Origin: Symsagittifera roscoffensis
Taxonomy: Eukaryota > Xenacoelomorpha > Acoela > Convolutidae
Length of the DNA stretch: 64,000 nucleotides
Assembly (NCBI RefSeq): GCF_963678635.1
Contig: NW_026970820.1
Location: forward strand, 1,428,001 to 1,492,000
Reading direction: 5' to 3'
Position numbers and translations under genes: made by a program. This document shows positions 11,532 to 24,802 of the stretch, one piece after another (the first letter of the stretch is position 1; every line of letters begins with the position of its first letter). Below the pieces are notes generated by a model. That model ran no database searches, was not told where the DNA came from, and saw nothing but the letters and a program-made list of their open reading frames with translations.

Positions 11532-13727
11532 CACCCTCAAGGTCACGTGACTTATTTTTTTTTTGGTATTTTCTGAAACCAAAACAATAAGGTTATGCGC
11601 CAATATCATGGCCTCAAGCAAAGACGTCGGACTCGACGCATTAACATTAGCCTTGCGCCCTTCGGGCGCAAATGCCAATGCTCAATTAATTTTGCCACGT
11701 GAAAAAATTTTTAAGGAAAAATTCTGATAAAATTTAACTTAAACTACCACGAAAGAACGCAAAGATTTCAAAGTGTGAAACAATCAAGTTTTTGCTAATA
11801 CCGGGCATGCAGTGAGACTGATTTCGGCAAAAATAAAATGAAAATTGAAGGAAATGGAAAGAAAAAAATTGTTCAAAAAAGAACGCAACATCAAAAACTT
11901 ATTTGATGTCCGCTAATGTCATAATTCCGATCAGGCTGATTTCAGATTTTAAGCGCAGAGTTTACGGTTACGGCTGCTCCCTCTACAGGTCCCAGAGGGA
12001 CCGAGTGAGCATCCTACCTCGATCCAGGATAACGGACAGTTGTTTTTAATTTTTCACAAATTTTTTTTCACTAATGCTTGTTTTCAATTCCTCATGAGAA
12101 GCTGTATAAATTTTTTTAAAAAATGATTTTTTTTATCAATGCTTCCAAGAACAACTGATGTTAGGCGGTTACAAATGCGGTTGGTGAAAACTAGTAAGGG
12201 ATAATGATGAGAAAAATTGTAAGTTTTCAAATGAATTTAAAAACAGTTTTTTTTCTTTTTTCTTTTGTAAATCGGGAGAAATGAATCAGTTTTTTTAAGT
12301 TTTCCTCGCACCACCCACTGTTCATAAGTAATGAAGATTCCTGTTCTAGCCGTTTATAAAACTTTGGTAGAAAAAACATCAGAATGATGTAAAATGTTTT
12401 AAAAAAAATAAAAATTTAAAAATTATGTTTAAAAAAAAATCAAAAACTTGTAATTTTCAAAATTGAAAAAAAGTTAAAATTAATTGCATATTACGATTCA
12501 GCGTACCCAACTTAGTGGGTCTAGCATTTTAAATTACCAAAAAATGTTGAAAATTGTAGATTTTATGAAGTTTTCATTTTGGCTATTTTTCCTTGTCGCC
12601 TCCACTTGAGGCACCTTTGAGCCAACTTGAGAAACTGGAACGTAAACAAGCTGCACAGATGGTCAAAGTGAGCCATTTTCAGCGTGATAACACGCCTGGA
12701 AGAAAAAAAACTCCAGAAAAGAAAGAAAATTATGAACTTTAACCTTTTTTCTTCTTCAAATGGCGATACTTAGAATAATTTTTCAGCTGAAAAGTTCAAA
12801 AAAAATCAAAAAATTCAAATTTTGAAAAAATTTATAAAAAAATCTCATCAGTCTGTTTATTGGAGTCTTCGAGGTTTTGAGAGACCTCATCTGGCGGCTA
12901 ACAACAAGTGGATCACTTATTTTAAAATTTTGAGAAAGGTCAAAAAAACATGTTTTTTTGATTTTTTTGACAGAATTCCGAAAGCAATATCTTGGCTAAA
13001 AACAAGATTGAGGGCCTAAAATTAGTACAAACAGTACTCCCACATAAGGTACATTAGGTTGGAAACAAAAAATTTACTCTGACTCAAAAATCGTTTTTTA
13101 ACTTTATTTCTGAACAAGAAATTGAAAAGAAATGAAAAACTTAAAAAAAAAGATTGTTTTGAAAAAGTGCCAATTTTTAGCTGAAACTTTTCATTTTAGC
13201 TAATAAAGCCAGAGCAATGCCCTTTAAGCTCAAATAAATTAATTATGCAAATTATTTTGAATTTTTTTCGTTAAAGCCTTTTATTTTGAAAAAGTATTCA
13301 AAAATGGGTAAAAAAAAGTCAAAAAAATCAATTTTCTCCCATTCAAAAACCTCCACTACCAAGATGATTAGTTCGTTAGATAGGACTGCTGAGATCAATT
13401 TAGACGTATTTTCATAAGTATATCAAAATTTTTATTTATTTTTGAGAATTAAGCAAAATAAAAACTTTTCCCAAACTGGGCAAAAAGCCCAAATTAGCCC
13501 AAACACCTGTTAAAAATTGTTGGGTCAAAAAATCACAAAAGGAAACCCCTATTCGTTTGCCATTTTAGGGCCGCATGCAAAAAATTAGACCAATCTAACC
13601 TGACAATTTCGAGAATCGACTTTTTTGCAAAATTTCTCTATAGTCCATTTGAGGGATATTACTTGTACCGGTGGGGGCCCCTACCCCACCTCAAAAAATT
13701 TTGTAATGCTGGAACGCGGCCACCTAG
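11532..13727 (+). repeat. M module 6 (head H1, variable part V2, tail A2)
   Basis: At 2196 bp this is the shortest M copy. A small loss near 13141-13150 removes an ATTTTTTG stretch present in other copies. The head is H1 ending CACGTGACTT, and the next 70 bp are type V2 (GCCAATATCATGGCC). HP1 is at 11655-11669, HP2 at 11976-12010, HP3 at 13670-13690 and CTAG at 13724-13727. Confidence 0.92.
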
Positions 13728-15948
13728 CACAATCAGGTACTAGTGGCTTGATTTGAGTTTTTAGTATTTTCTGGAACCAAAACAGACTGTCGCCAAGCAT
13801 CGACATCATGTGTTCAAGCAAATACGTGGAGTTCTACGCATTCCCATTCGCAATGCGCCCATCGGGCGCAAATGCCAATGCTCAATTATTTTTGCCAGGT
13901 GAAAAAAAAATTTTTAAAGAAAAATTCTGATAAATTTTAATTTAAACTATCACCAAAAAACGCAAAGATTTCAAAGTGTGAAACAATCAAGTTTTTGCTA
14001 TTACCGGGCATGCAGTGAGACTGATTTCGGCAAAAGTAAAAGAGAAAATGAAGGAAATGGAAAGAAAAAAACTCTTCAAAATAAGAACGCAACATCAAAA
14101 ATACTTATTTGATCTCTGCAAATGTCATAATTCCGATCAGGCTGATTTCAGATTTTAAGCATAGAATTTACGGTTACGGCTGCTCCCTCTATAGGTCCCA
14201 GAGGGACCGAGTGAGCATCCTACCTCGATCCAGGATAACGGATAGTTGTTTTTCATTTTTCATAAAAAATTTTTTTTCATTAATGCTTGTTTTCATTTTC
14301 ACATGAGAAGCTGTAGACATTTCAAAACATTTTGATTTCATGAAACAATGGTTCTAAGAACAACTGACGTTAGGGTTGGTGAAATACGGTTGGTGAAAAC
14401 TGGTAAAGGATAATGTTGAGAAAAATTGTAAGCTTTAGGAAAATTTAAAAAACAGTTTTCTCTTCTTTTTTTTTGTAAATCGGGAGAAATCATTCAAATT
14501 TTTAAATTTTACCTTAAACCAACTATTTTTCTTAAGTAATGAAGATTCCTGTTCTAGCCTTTTATAAAACTTTGGCAGAAAAAACATCAAAATTTTTGAA
14601 AATGTTTTAAAATAAAGAAAAACTATAAATTATGTTATTTTTGCAAAAAAAATCAAAAAATAGTAAATTTAAAAATTAAAAAAAAGTGAAAAACAATTGC
14701 GTATTGCGATTCAGCGTACCCAAAATAGTGGGTCTAGCATTTTCAATTACCAAAAAATGTTGAAAATTGTAGATTTTATGAAGTTTTCATTTTGGCTATT
14801 TTTCCTTGTCGCCTCCACTTAAGGCACCTTTGAGCCAACTTGAGAAACTGGAATCTAAACAAGCTATACAGATAGTCTGAATGAGCCATTTTTAGCGTGA
14901 TAACACGCCTGGAAGAAAAAAACTGCAGAAAAGAAAGGAAATTTTGAACTTTAACCTTTTTTCTTCTTCAAATGGCGATACTTAGAATAATTTTTCAGCT
15001 GAAAAGTTCAAAAAAAATCAAAAAATTCAAATTTTGAAGAAATTTAAAAAAATTCTCATCAGTCTGTTTATTGGAGTCTTCGAGGTTTTAGAAGATCTTA
15101 TCTGGCGGCTAACAACAAAAGGATCACTTATTATAAAAATTTGAGAAAGGTCAAAAAAACATGTTTTTTCGATTTTTTTGACAGAATTCCGAAAGCAATA
15201 TCTTGGCTAAAAACAAGAATGAGGGCCTAAAATTAGTACAAACAGTACTCCCACATAAGGTACATTAGGTTGGAAACAAAAAATTTACTCTGACTCAAAA
15301 ATCGTTTTTTAACTTTATTTCTGAACAAGAAATTGAAAAGAAATCAAAAACTTAAAAATTTTTTGAAAAAAATGATTGTTTTGAAAAAGTGCCAAATTTT
15401 AGCTGAAACTTTTCATTTTAGCTAAGAAAGCCAGAACAATGCCCTTTAAGCTCAAATAAATTAATATAGCAATTTTTATTCAAGTTTTTTCGTTAGAGGC
15501 TTTTATTTTGAAAAAGTATTCAAAAATAGGTAAAAAAAAGTCAAAAAAATCAATTTTCTCCGATTCAAAAACCTCCACTACCATGATGATTTGTTCGTTA
15601 GATAGGACTGCTGAGATCACTTTAGACTTACTTTCATAAAAATATCAAAATTTTTACTTATTTTTGAGAATTAGGCAAAATAAAAACTTTTCCCAGATTG
15701 GGCAAAAAGCCCAAATTAGCCCAAACACCTGTTAAAAATTGTTCGGTCAAAAAATCACAAAAGGAAACCCCTATTCGTTTGACATTTTAGGGCCGCATGC
15801 AAAAATTTAGACCAATCTAACCTGACAATTTCGAGAATCGACTTTTTTGTCAAAATTCTCTAAAGACCAATTTAGGGAGATTACTTGTACCGGTGGGGGC
15901 CCTACCCCACCTAAAAAATTTTTGAAATGCTGGAACGCGGCCACCTAG
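13728..15948 (+). repeat. M module 7 (head H2, tail A1), mosaic body
   Basis: The module is 2221 bp long. HP1 is at 13855-13869 with loop ATC, HP2 at 14182-14216, HP3 at 15892-15911 and CTAG at 15945-15948. From about 14240 to 14700 it carries a divergent version (GACGTTAGG, AAAGGATAATGTTGAG) that also occurs in modules 23 and 25. The rest matches the majority type. The anchor before its tail reads TTCGGTC in place of TTGGGTC, as in module 19. Confidence 0.9.
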
Positions 15949-18165
15949 CACCCTCAAGGTCACGTGTTGGATTTTTGTTTTTGGTATTTTCTGAAATCAA
16001 AAGAGAGCGTGGTCATGCATCGACATCATGTGCTCAAGCAAATACGTGGACTTCTACGCATTCCCATTAGCAATGCGCCCTTCGGGCGCAAATGCCAATG
16101 CTCAATTAATTCTGGCAGGTAAAAATTTTTTAAAGAATAATTCTGATGAATTTTAACTTAAACTACCACCAAAAAACGGATAGATTTCAAAGTGTGAAAC
16201 AATCAAGTTTTTGCTAATACCGGGCATGCAGTGAGACTGATTTCAGCAAAAATAAAATGGAAAATGAAGGAAATGGAAAGAAAAAAATTGTTCAAAATAA
16301 GAATGCATTATCAAAAACTTATTTGATCTCCGCTAATGCCATAAATCCGATCAAACTGATTCCAGATTTTAAGCGTAGAGTTAACGGTTACGGCTGCACC
16401 CTCTACAGGTCCCAGAGGGACCGAGTGAGCATCCTACCTCGATCCAGGATAACGGATAGTTGTTTTTAATTTTTCACAAAATTTTTTTCACTAATGCTTG
16501 TTTTCAATTCCTCATGAAAAGCTGTATAAATTTTAAAAAAATTGATTTTATTAATCAATGCTTCCAAGATCCAAGAACAACTGATGTTAGGGGGTTACAA
16601 ATGCGGTTGGTGAAAACTAGTAAGGGATAATGATGAGAAAAATTGTAGGTTTTCTAATGAATTTAAAAACAGTTTTTTTCTTTTTTCTTTTGTAAATCGG
16701 GAGAAATGAATCAGTTTTTTTTTGTTTTCCTCGCACCACCCACTGTTCTTAAGTAATGAAGATTCCTGTTCTAGCCGTTTATAACACTTTGGCAGAAACA
16801 ACATCAATATGATGTAAAATGTTTTAAAAAAGAGAAAAAATTAAAAATTATGTTTTTTTTTAAAAAAGTCAAAAATTTGTAATTTTCAAAATTGAAAAAA
16901 AATGAAAAATAATTGCATATTACGATTCAGCGTACCCAACTTAGTGGGTCTAGCATTTTAAATTACCAAAAAATGTTGAAAATTGTAGATTTTATGAAGT
17001 TTTCATTCTGGCTATGTTTCCTTGTCGCCTCCACTTAAGGCACCTTTGAGCCAACTTGAGAAACTGGAACCTAAACCAGCTATGCAGATAGTCTGAATGA
17101 GCCATTTTTAGCTTGATAAATCGCCTGGAAGAAAAAAAAATCCAGAAAAGAAAGAAAATTTTGAACTTTAACCTTTTTTCTTCTTCAAATGGCGATACTT
17201 AGAATAATTTTTCAGCTGAAAAGTTCAAAAAAAATCAAAAAATTCGAATTTTGAAAATTTTTAAAAAAAATCTCATCAGTCTGTTTATTGGAGTCTTCGA
17301 GGTTTTTGGAGACCTTATCTGGCGACTAACAACAAGTGGATCACTAATTTTAAAATTTTGAGAAAGGTCAAAAAAACATGTTTTTTCGACTTTTTTGACA
17401 GAATTCCGAAAGCAATATCTTGGCTAAAAACAAGAATGAGGGCCTAAAATTAGTACAAACAGTACTCCCACATAAGGTACATTAGGGTGGAAACAAAAAA
17501 TTTACTCTGACTCAATAATCGTTTTTTAACTTTATTTCTGAACAAGAAATTGAAAAGAAATCAAAAACTTAAAAATTTTTTGAAAAAAATGATTGTTTTG
17601 AAAAAGTGCCAATTTTTAGCTGAAACTTTTCATTTTAGCTAAGAAAACCAGAGCAATGCCCTTTAAGCTCAATTAAATTAATATAGCAAATTGTTTTCAA
17701 GTTTTTTCGTTAAAGCCTTTCATTTTGAAAAAGTATTCAAAAATGGGTAAAAAAAAGTCAAAAAAATCAGTTTTCTCCGATTCAAAAACCTCCACTACCA
17801 TGATGATTAGTGCATTAGATAGGACTGCTGAGATCAATTTAGACGTTTTTTCATAAGTATATCGAAATTTTTACTTATTTTTGAGAATTAAGCAAAATAA
17901 AAACTTTTCCCAAATTGGGCAAAAAGCCCAAATTAGCCCAAACACCTGTTAAAAATTGTTGGGTCAAAAAATCACAAAAGGAAACCCCTATTCGTTTGAC
18001 ATTTTAGGGCCGCATGCAAAAAATTAGACCAATCTAACCTGACAGTTTCGAGAATCAACTTTTTTGTCAAAATTCTCTAAAGACCAATTTAGGGAGATTA
18101 CTTGTACCGGTGGGGGCCCTACCCCACCTAAAAAATTTTTGAAATGTTGGAACGCGGCCACCTAG
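15949..18165 (+). repeat. M module 8 (head H1, tail A1), twin of module 17
   Basis: The module is 2217 bp long. HP1 is at 16075-16089, HP2 at 16396-16430, HP3 at 18109-18128 and CTAG at 18162-18165. HP2 has GCACC in its outer arm, which weakens that stem; the twin at 35883-38099 has the usual GCTCC. The near-identity with the twin starts at the CTAG junction, because the tails of the preceding modules differ (A1 here, A2 there). Confidence 0.92.
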
Positions 18166-20382
18166 CACCCTCAAGGTCACGTGACTTATTTTTTTTTTTT
18201 GGTATTTTCTGAAACCAAAAGAGAGCGTGGTCATGCATCGACATCACATCATGTGCTCAAGCAAATACGTGGACTTCTACGCATTCCCATTCGCAGTGCG
18301 CCCTTCGGGCGCAAATGCCAATGCTCAATTAATTTCGCCAGGTGAAAATTTTTTAAAGAAAAATTCTGATAAATTTTAACTTAAACTACCATCAAAAAAC
18401 GCAAAGATTTCAAATTGTGAAACAATCAAGTTTTTGCTAATACCGGGCATGCAGTGAGACTGATTTTGGCAAAAATAAATTGAAAAATGAAGGAAATGGA
18501 AAGAAAAAAAATTGTTCAAAATAAGAACGCAACATCAAAAACTTATTTGATCTCCGCTAAGGTCATAATTCCGATCAGGCTGATTTCAGATTTTAAGCGT
18601 AGATTTTACGGTTACGGCTGCTCCCTCTACAGGTCCCAGAGGGACCGAGTGAGCATCCTACCTCGATCCAGGTTAACGGATAGTTGTTCTTAATTTTTCA
18701 CAAAATTTTTTTTCACTAATGCTTGTTTTCATTTCCTCATGAGAAGCTGTATTAATTTTTAAATATTGATTTTATTAATCAATGCTTCCAAGAACAACTG
18801 ATGTTAGGCGGTTGCAAATGCGGTTGCTGAAAACTAGTAAGGGATAATGATGAGAAAAATTGTAAGTTTTCAAATGAATTTAAAAACAGTTTTTTTCTTT
18901 TTTCTTTTGTAAATCGGAAGAAATGAATCAGTTTTTTTAAAAGTTTTCCTCGCACCAACCACTGTTCTTAAGTAATGAAGATTCCTGTTCTAGCCGTTTA
19001 TAACACTTTGGCAGAAAAAACATCAATATGATGTAAAATGTTTGAAAAAAGAGAAAAATTTAAAAATTATGTTTTTTTTTAAAAATCAAAAATTTGTAAT
19101 TTTCAAAATTGAAAAAAAGTGAAAATTAATTGCATATTACGATTCAGCGTACCCATTTTAGTGGGTATAGCATTTTGAATCACCAAAAAATGTTAAAAAT
19201 TGTAGATTTTATGAAGTTTTCATTGTGGCTATTTTTCCTTGTCGCCTCCACTTAAGGCACCTTTGAGCCAACTTGAGAAACTGGAACCTAAACAAGCTAT
19301 ACAGATAGTCTGAATGAGCCATTTTCAGCGTGATAACACGCCTGGAAGAAAAAAAACTGCAGAAAAGAAAGGAAATTTTGAACTTTAACCTTTTTTCTTC
19401 TTAAAATGGCGATACTTAGAATAATTTTTCAGCTGAAAAGTTCAAAAAAAATCAAAAAATTCAAATTTTGAAAAAAATTTAAAAAAATCTCATCAGTCTG
19501 TTTATTGGAGTCTTCGAGGTTTTGGGAGACCTTATCTGGCGGCTAACAACAAGTGGATCACTTATTTGAAATTTTTGAGAAAGGTCAAAAAAACCTGTTT
19601 TTACGATTTTTTAGACAGAATTCCGAAAGCAATATCTTGGCTGAAAACAAAAATGAGGGCCTAAAAATAGTACAAACAGTACTCCCACATAAAGTACATT
19701 AGGTTGGAAACAAGAAATTGACTCTGATTCAAAAATCGTTTTATAACTTTATTTCTGAACAAAAAATTGTAAAAAAATCAAAAACTGAAAAATTTTTTGA
19801 AAAAAATGATTGTTTTGAAAAAGTGCCAATTTTCAGCTGAAACTTTTCATTTTAGCTAAAAAAGCCAGAGCAAGGCCCTTTAAGCTCAAATAAATTAATT
19901 AAGCAAAATATTTTCAAGTTTTTTCGTTAAAGGCTTTTATTTTGAAAAAGTATTCAAAAATGGGTAAAAAAAAATCAAAAAAATCAATTTTCTCAGATTC
20001 AAAAACCTCCACCACCATGATGATTAGTTCGCTAGATAGGACTGCTGAAACCAATTTAGACGTTTTTTCATAAGTATATCAAAATTTTTACTTATTTTTG
20101 AGAATTAAGCAAAATAAAAACTTTTCCCAAATTGGGCAAAAAGCCCAAATTAGCCCAAACACCTGTTAAAAATTGTTGGGTCAAAAAATCACAAAAGGAA
20201 ACCCCTATTCGTTTGACATTTTAGGGCCGCATGCAAAAAATTAGACCAATCTAACCTGACAATTTCGAGAATCAACTTTTTTGTCAAAATTCTCTAAAGA
20301 CCAATTTAGGGAGATTACTTGTACCGGTGGGGGCCCTACCCCACCTAAAAAATTTTTGAAATGCTGGAACGCGGCCACCTAG
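18166..20382 (+). repeat. M module 9 (head H1, tail A1)
   Basis: The module is 2217 bp long. The head is H1 ending CACGTGACTT, then a long T run. A short extra ACATC occurs at about 18241-18250. HP1 is at 18298-18312, HP2 at 18620-18654, HP3 at 18109+2217 (20326-20345) and CTAG at 20379-20382. Confidence 0.92.
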
Positions 20383-22593
20383 CACAGTCAGGTACTAGTG
20401 TTTTATTTTTGTTTTTCGTATTTTGTCAAGCCAAAAGAGAGTGTAGTCAAGCATCAACATCATGTGCTCAAGCAAATACGTGGACTTCTACGCATTCCCA
20501 TTCGCAATGCGCCCTTCGGGCGCAAATGCCAATGCTCAATTAATTTTGCCAGGTGAAAATTTTTTAAAAAAAAAAACTCTGATGAATTTTAACTTAAACT
20601 ACCACCAAAAACGCAAAGATTTCAAAGTGTGAATTAATCAAGTATTTGATAATACCGGGCATGCAGTGAGACTGATTTCGGCAAAATTAAAATGGAAAAT
20701 GAAGGAAATGGAAAGAAAAAAATGTTCAAAATTAGAACGCATTATCAAAAACTTATTTGATCTCCGCTAATGTCATAATTCCGATCAGGCTGATTTCAGA
20801 TTTTAAGCGTAGAGTTTACGGTTACGGCTGCTCCCTCTACAGGTCCCAGAGGGACCGAGTGAGCATCCTACCTCGATCCAGGATAACGGATAGTTGTTTT
20901 TAGTTTTTCACAAAATGTTTTTTCACTATTCCTTGTTTTCAATTCCTCATGAGAAGCTGTATTAACTTTCAAAAAAATTGATTTTATTAATCAATGCTTC
21001 CAAGAACAACTGATGTTAGGCGGTTACAAATGCGGTTGGTGAAAACTAGTATGGGATAATGATGACAAAATTTGTAAGTTTTCAAATGAATTTAAAAACA
21101 GTTTTTTGCTTTTTTCTTTTATAAATTGGGAGAAATGAATCACTTTTTTTTAAGTTTTCCTCGCACCACCCACTGTTCTTAAGTAATGAAGATTCCTGTT
21201 CTAGCCGTTTATTACACTTTGGCAGAAACAACATCAATAGAAGTAAAATGTTTAAAAAAAAAAAAATTAAAAATTATGTTTTTTTTTTTAAAAAGTCAAA
21301 AATTTGTAATTTTCAAAATTGAAAAAAAGTGAAAATTAATTGCGTATTACGATTCAGCGTACCCAACTTAGTGGGTCTAGCATTTTAAATTACCAAAAAA
21401 TGTTAAAAATTGTAGATTTTATGAAGTTTTCATTCTGGCTATGTTTCCTTGTCGCCTCCACTTAAGGCACCTTTGAGCCAACTTGAGAAACTGGAACCTA
21501 AACAAGCTAAGCAGATAGTCTGAATGAGCCATTTTTAGCTTGATAACACGCCTGGAAGAAAAAAAAATCCAGAAAAGAAAGAAATTTTTGAACTTTAACC
21601 TTTTTTTCTTCTTCAAATGGCGATACTTAGAATAATTTTTCAGCTGAAAAGTTCAAAAAAAATCGAAAAATTCGAATTTTGAAAAATTTTTAAAAAAATC
21701 TCATCAGTCTGTTCATTGGAGTCTTCGAAGTTTTTGGAGACCTTATCTGGCGACTAACAACAAGTGGATCACTTATTTTAAAATTTTGAGAAAGGACAAA
21801 AAAACATGTTTTTTCGACTTTTTTCACAGAATTCCGAAAGCAATATCTTGGCTAAAAACAAGAATGAGGGCCTAAAATTAGTACAAACAGTACTCCCACA
21901 TAAGGTACATTAGGATGGAAACAAAAAATTTACTCTGACTCAATAATCGTTTTTTAACTTTATTTCTGAACAAGAAATTGAAAAGAAATCAAAAACTTAA
22001 AATTTTTTTGAAAAAAATGATTTTTTTTAAAAAGTGCCAATTTTTAGCTGAAACTTTTCATTTTAGCTAAGAAAACCAGAGCAATGCCCTTTAAGCTCAA
22101 TTAAATTAATATAGCAAATTGTTTTCAAGTTTTTTCGTTAAAAGCTTTCATTTTGAAAGAGTAGTCAAAATTGGGTAAAAAAAATTAAAAAAAATCAATT
22201 TTCTCAGATTCAAAAACCTCCACCACCATGATAATTAGTTCGTTAGATAGGACTCCTAAGATCAATTTAGACTTATTTTCATAAAAATATCAAAATTTTT
22301 ACTTATTTTTGAGAATTAAGCAAAATAAAAATTTTTCCCAAATTGGGCAAAAAGCCCAAATTAGCCCAAACACCTGTTAAAAATTGTTGGGTCAAAAAAT
22401 CACAAAAGGAAACCCCTATTCGTTTGACATTTTAGGGCTGCATGCAAAAAATTAGACCAATCTAACCTGACAATTTCGAGAATCAACTTTTTTGTCAAAA
22501 TTCTCTAAAGACCAATTTAGGGAGATTACTTGTACCGGTGGGGGCCCTACCCCACCTAAAAAATTTTTGAAATGCTGGAACGCGGCCACCTAG
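20383..22593 (+). repeat. M module 10 (head H2, tail A1)
   Basis: The module is 2211 bp long. The head is H2 with CACAGTCAGG in place of CACAATCAGG. HP1 is at 20509-20523, HP2 at 20830-20864, HP3 at 22537-22556 and CTAG at 22590-22593. The middle part resembles modules 8 and 17 (CTATGTTTCC and AGACCTTATCTGGCGACTA variants). Confidence 0.92.
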
Positions 22594-24802
22594 CACCCTC
22601 AAGGTCACGTGTTGGATTTTTGTTTCTGGTATTTTCTGAAACCAAAAGAGAGCGTGGTCATGCATCTACATCATGTGCTCAAGCAAATACGTGGACTTTT
22701 ACGCATTCCCATTCGCAATGCGCCCTTCGGGCGCAAATGCCAATGCTCAATTAATTTTGCCAGGTGCAAATTTTTAAAGAAAATTTCTGATGAATTTTAA
22801 CTTAAACTACCAACAAAAAACGCAAAGATTTCAAAGTGTGAAACAATCAAGTGTTTGCTAATACCGGGCATGCAGTGAGACTGATTTCGGCAAAATAAAA
22901 TAGAAAATGAAGGAAATGGAAAGAAAAAAATTGTTCAAAATAAGAACGCATTATCAAAAACTTATTTGATCTCCGATAATGTCATAATTCCGATCAAGCT
23001 GATTTCAGATTTTAAGCGTAGAGTTTACGGTTACGGCTGCTCCCTCTACAGGTCCCAGAGGGACCGAGTGAGCATCCTACGTCGATCCAGGATAACGGAT
23101 AGTTGTTTTTAATTTTTCACAAAATATTTTTTCACTAATGCTTGTTTTCAATTCCTCATGAGAAGCTGTTTAAATTTTAAAAAATTGATTTTATTAATCA
23201 ATGCCTCCAAGAACAACTGATTTTAGTGGGTTGCAAATGCGGTTGGTGAAAACTTGTAAGGGATAATGATGAGAAAAATTTTAAGTTTTCAAATGAATTT
23301 AAAAACAGTTTTTTTCTTTTTTTCTTTTGTAAATCGGGAGAAATGATTCAGTTTTTTTAAGTTTTCCTCGCACCACCCACTGTTCATAAGTAATGAAGAT
23401 TCCTGTTCTAGCCGTTTATAAAACTTTGGCAGAAAAAACATCAATATGATGTAAAATGTTTTAAAAAAGAGAAAAAAATAAAAATTATGTTTTTTTTTTA
23501 AAAATCTAAAATTTGTAATTTTCAAAATTGAAAAAAAGTAAACATTAATTGCATATTACGATCCAACGTACCCAACTTAGTGGGTATAGCATTTTGAATT
23601 ACCAAAAAATGTTGAAAATTGTAGATTTTATGAAGTTTTCATTTTGGCTATTTTTCCTTGTCGCCTCCACTTAAGGCACCTTTGAGCCAACTTGAGAAAG
23701 TGGAACCTAAACAAGCTATACAGATAGTCTCTATGAACCATTTTCAGCGTGATAACACGCCTGGAAGAAAAAAAGTTCCAGAAAAGAAAAAACATTTTGA
23801 ACTTTAACCTTTTTTCTTCTTCAAATGGCGATACTTAGAAAAAATTTTCAGCTGAAAAGTTCAAAAAAAATCAAAAAATTCAAATTTTGAAAAAATTTTA
23901 AAAAAATCTCATCATTCTGTTTATTGGAGTCTTCGAGGTTTTGGGAGACCTTATCTGGCGGCTAACAACAAGTGGATCACTTATTTTAAAATTTTGAGAA
24001 AGGTCAAAAAAACATGTTTTTTCGACTTTTTTGACAGAATTTCGAAAGCAATATCTTGGCTAAAAACAAGAATGAGGGCCTAAAGTTAGTACAAACAGTA
24101 CTCCCACATAAGGTACATTAGGTTGGAAACAAAAAATTTACTCTGACTCAAAAATCGTTTTTTAACTTTATTTCTGAACAAGAAATTGAAAAGAAATGAA
24201 AAACTTAAAAATTTTTTGAAAAAAAAGATTGTTTTGAAAAAGTGCCAATTTTTAGCTGAAACTTTTCATTTTAGCTAATAAAGCCAGAGCAATGCCCTTT
24301 AAGCTCAAATAAATTAATTATGCAAATTATTTTGAAGTTTTTTCGTTAAAGCCTTTTATTTTGAAAAAGTATTCAAAAATGGGTAAAAAAAAGTCAAAAA
24401 AAATCAATTTTCTCCGATTCAAAAACCTCCACTACCATGATGATTAGTTCGTTAGATAGGACTGCTGAGATCAATTTAGACGTATTTTCATAAGTATATC
24501 AAAATTTTTATTTATTTTTGAGAATTAAGCAAAATAAAAACTTTTCCCAAATTGGGCAAAAAGCCCAAATTAGCCCAAACACCTGTTAAAAATTGTTGGG
24601 TCAAAAAATCACAAAAGGAAACCCCTATTCGTTTGACATTTTAGGGCCGCATGCAAAAAATTAGACCAATCTAACCTGACAATTTCGAGAATCGACTTTT
24701 TTGTCAAAATTCTCTAAAGACCAATTTAGGGAGATTACTTGTACCGGTGGGGGCCCTACCCCACCTAAAAAATTTTTGAAATGCTGGAACGCGGCCACCT
24801 AG
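22594..24802 (+). repeat. M module 11 (head H1, tail A1), twin of module 27
   Basis: The module is 2209 bp long. HP1 is at 22720-22734, HP2 at 23039-23073, HP3 at 24746-24765 and CTAG at 24799-24802. It is near-identical to 58053-60261 from the CTAG junction to about 24190. After that it follows the type seen at the 3' part of module 12, and its tail is A1 where the twin has A2. This looks like a recombinant or converted 3' end. Confidence 0.92.
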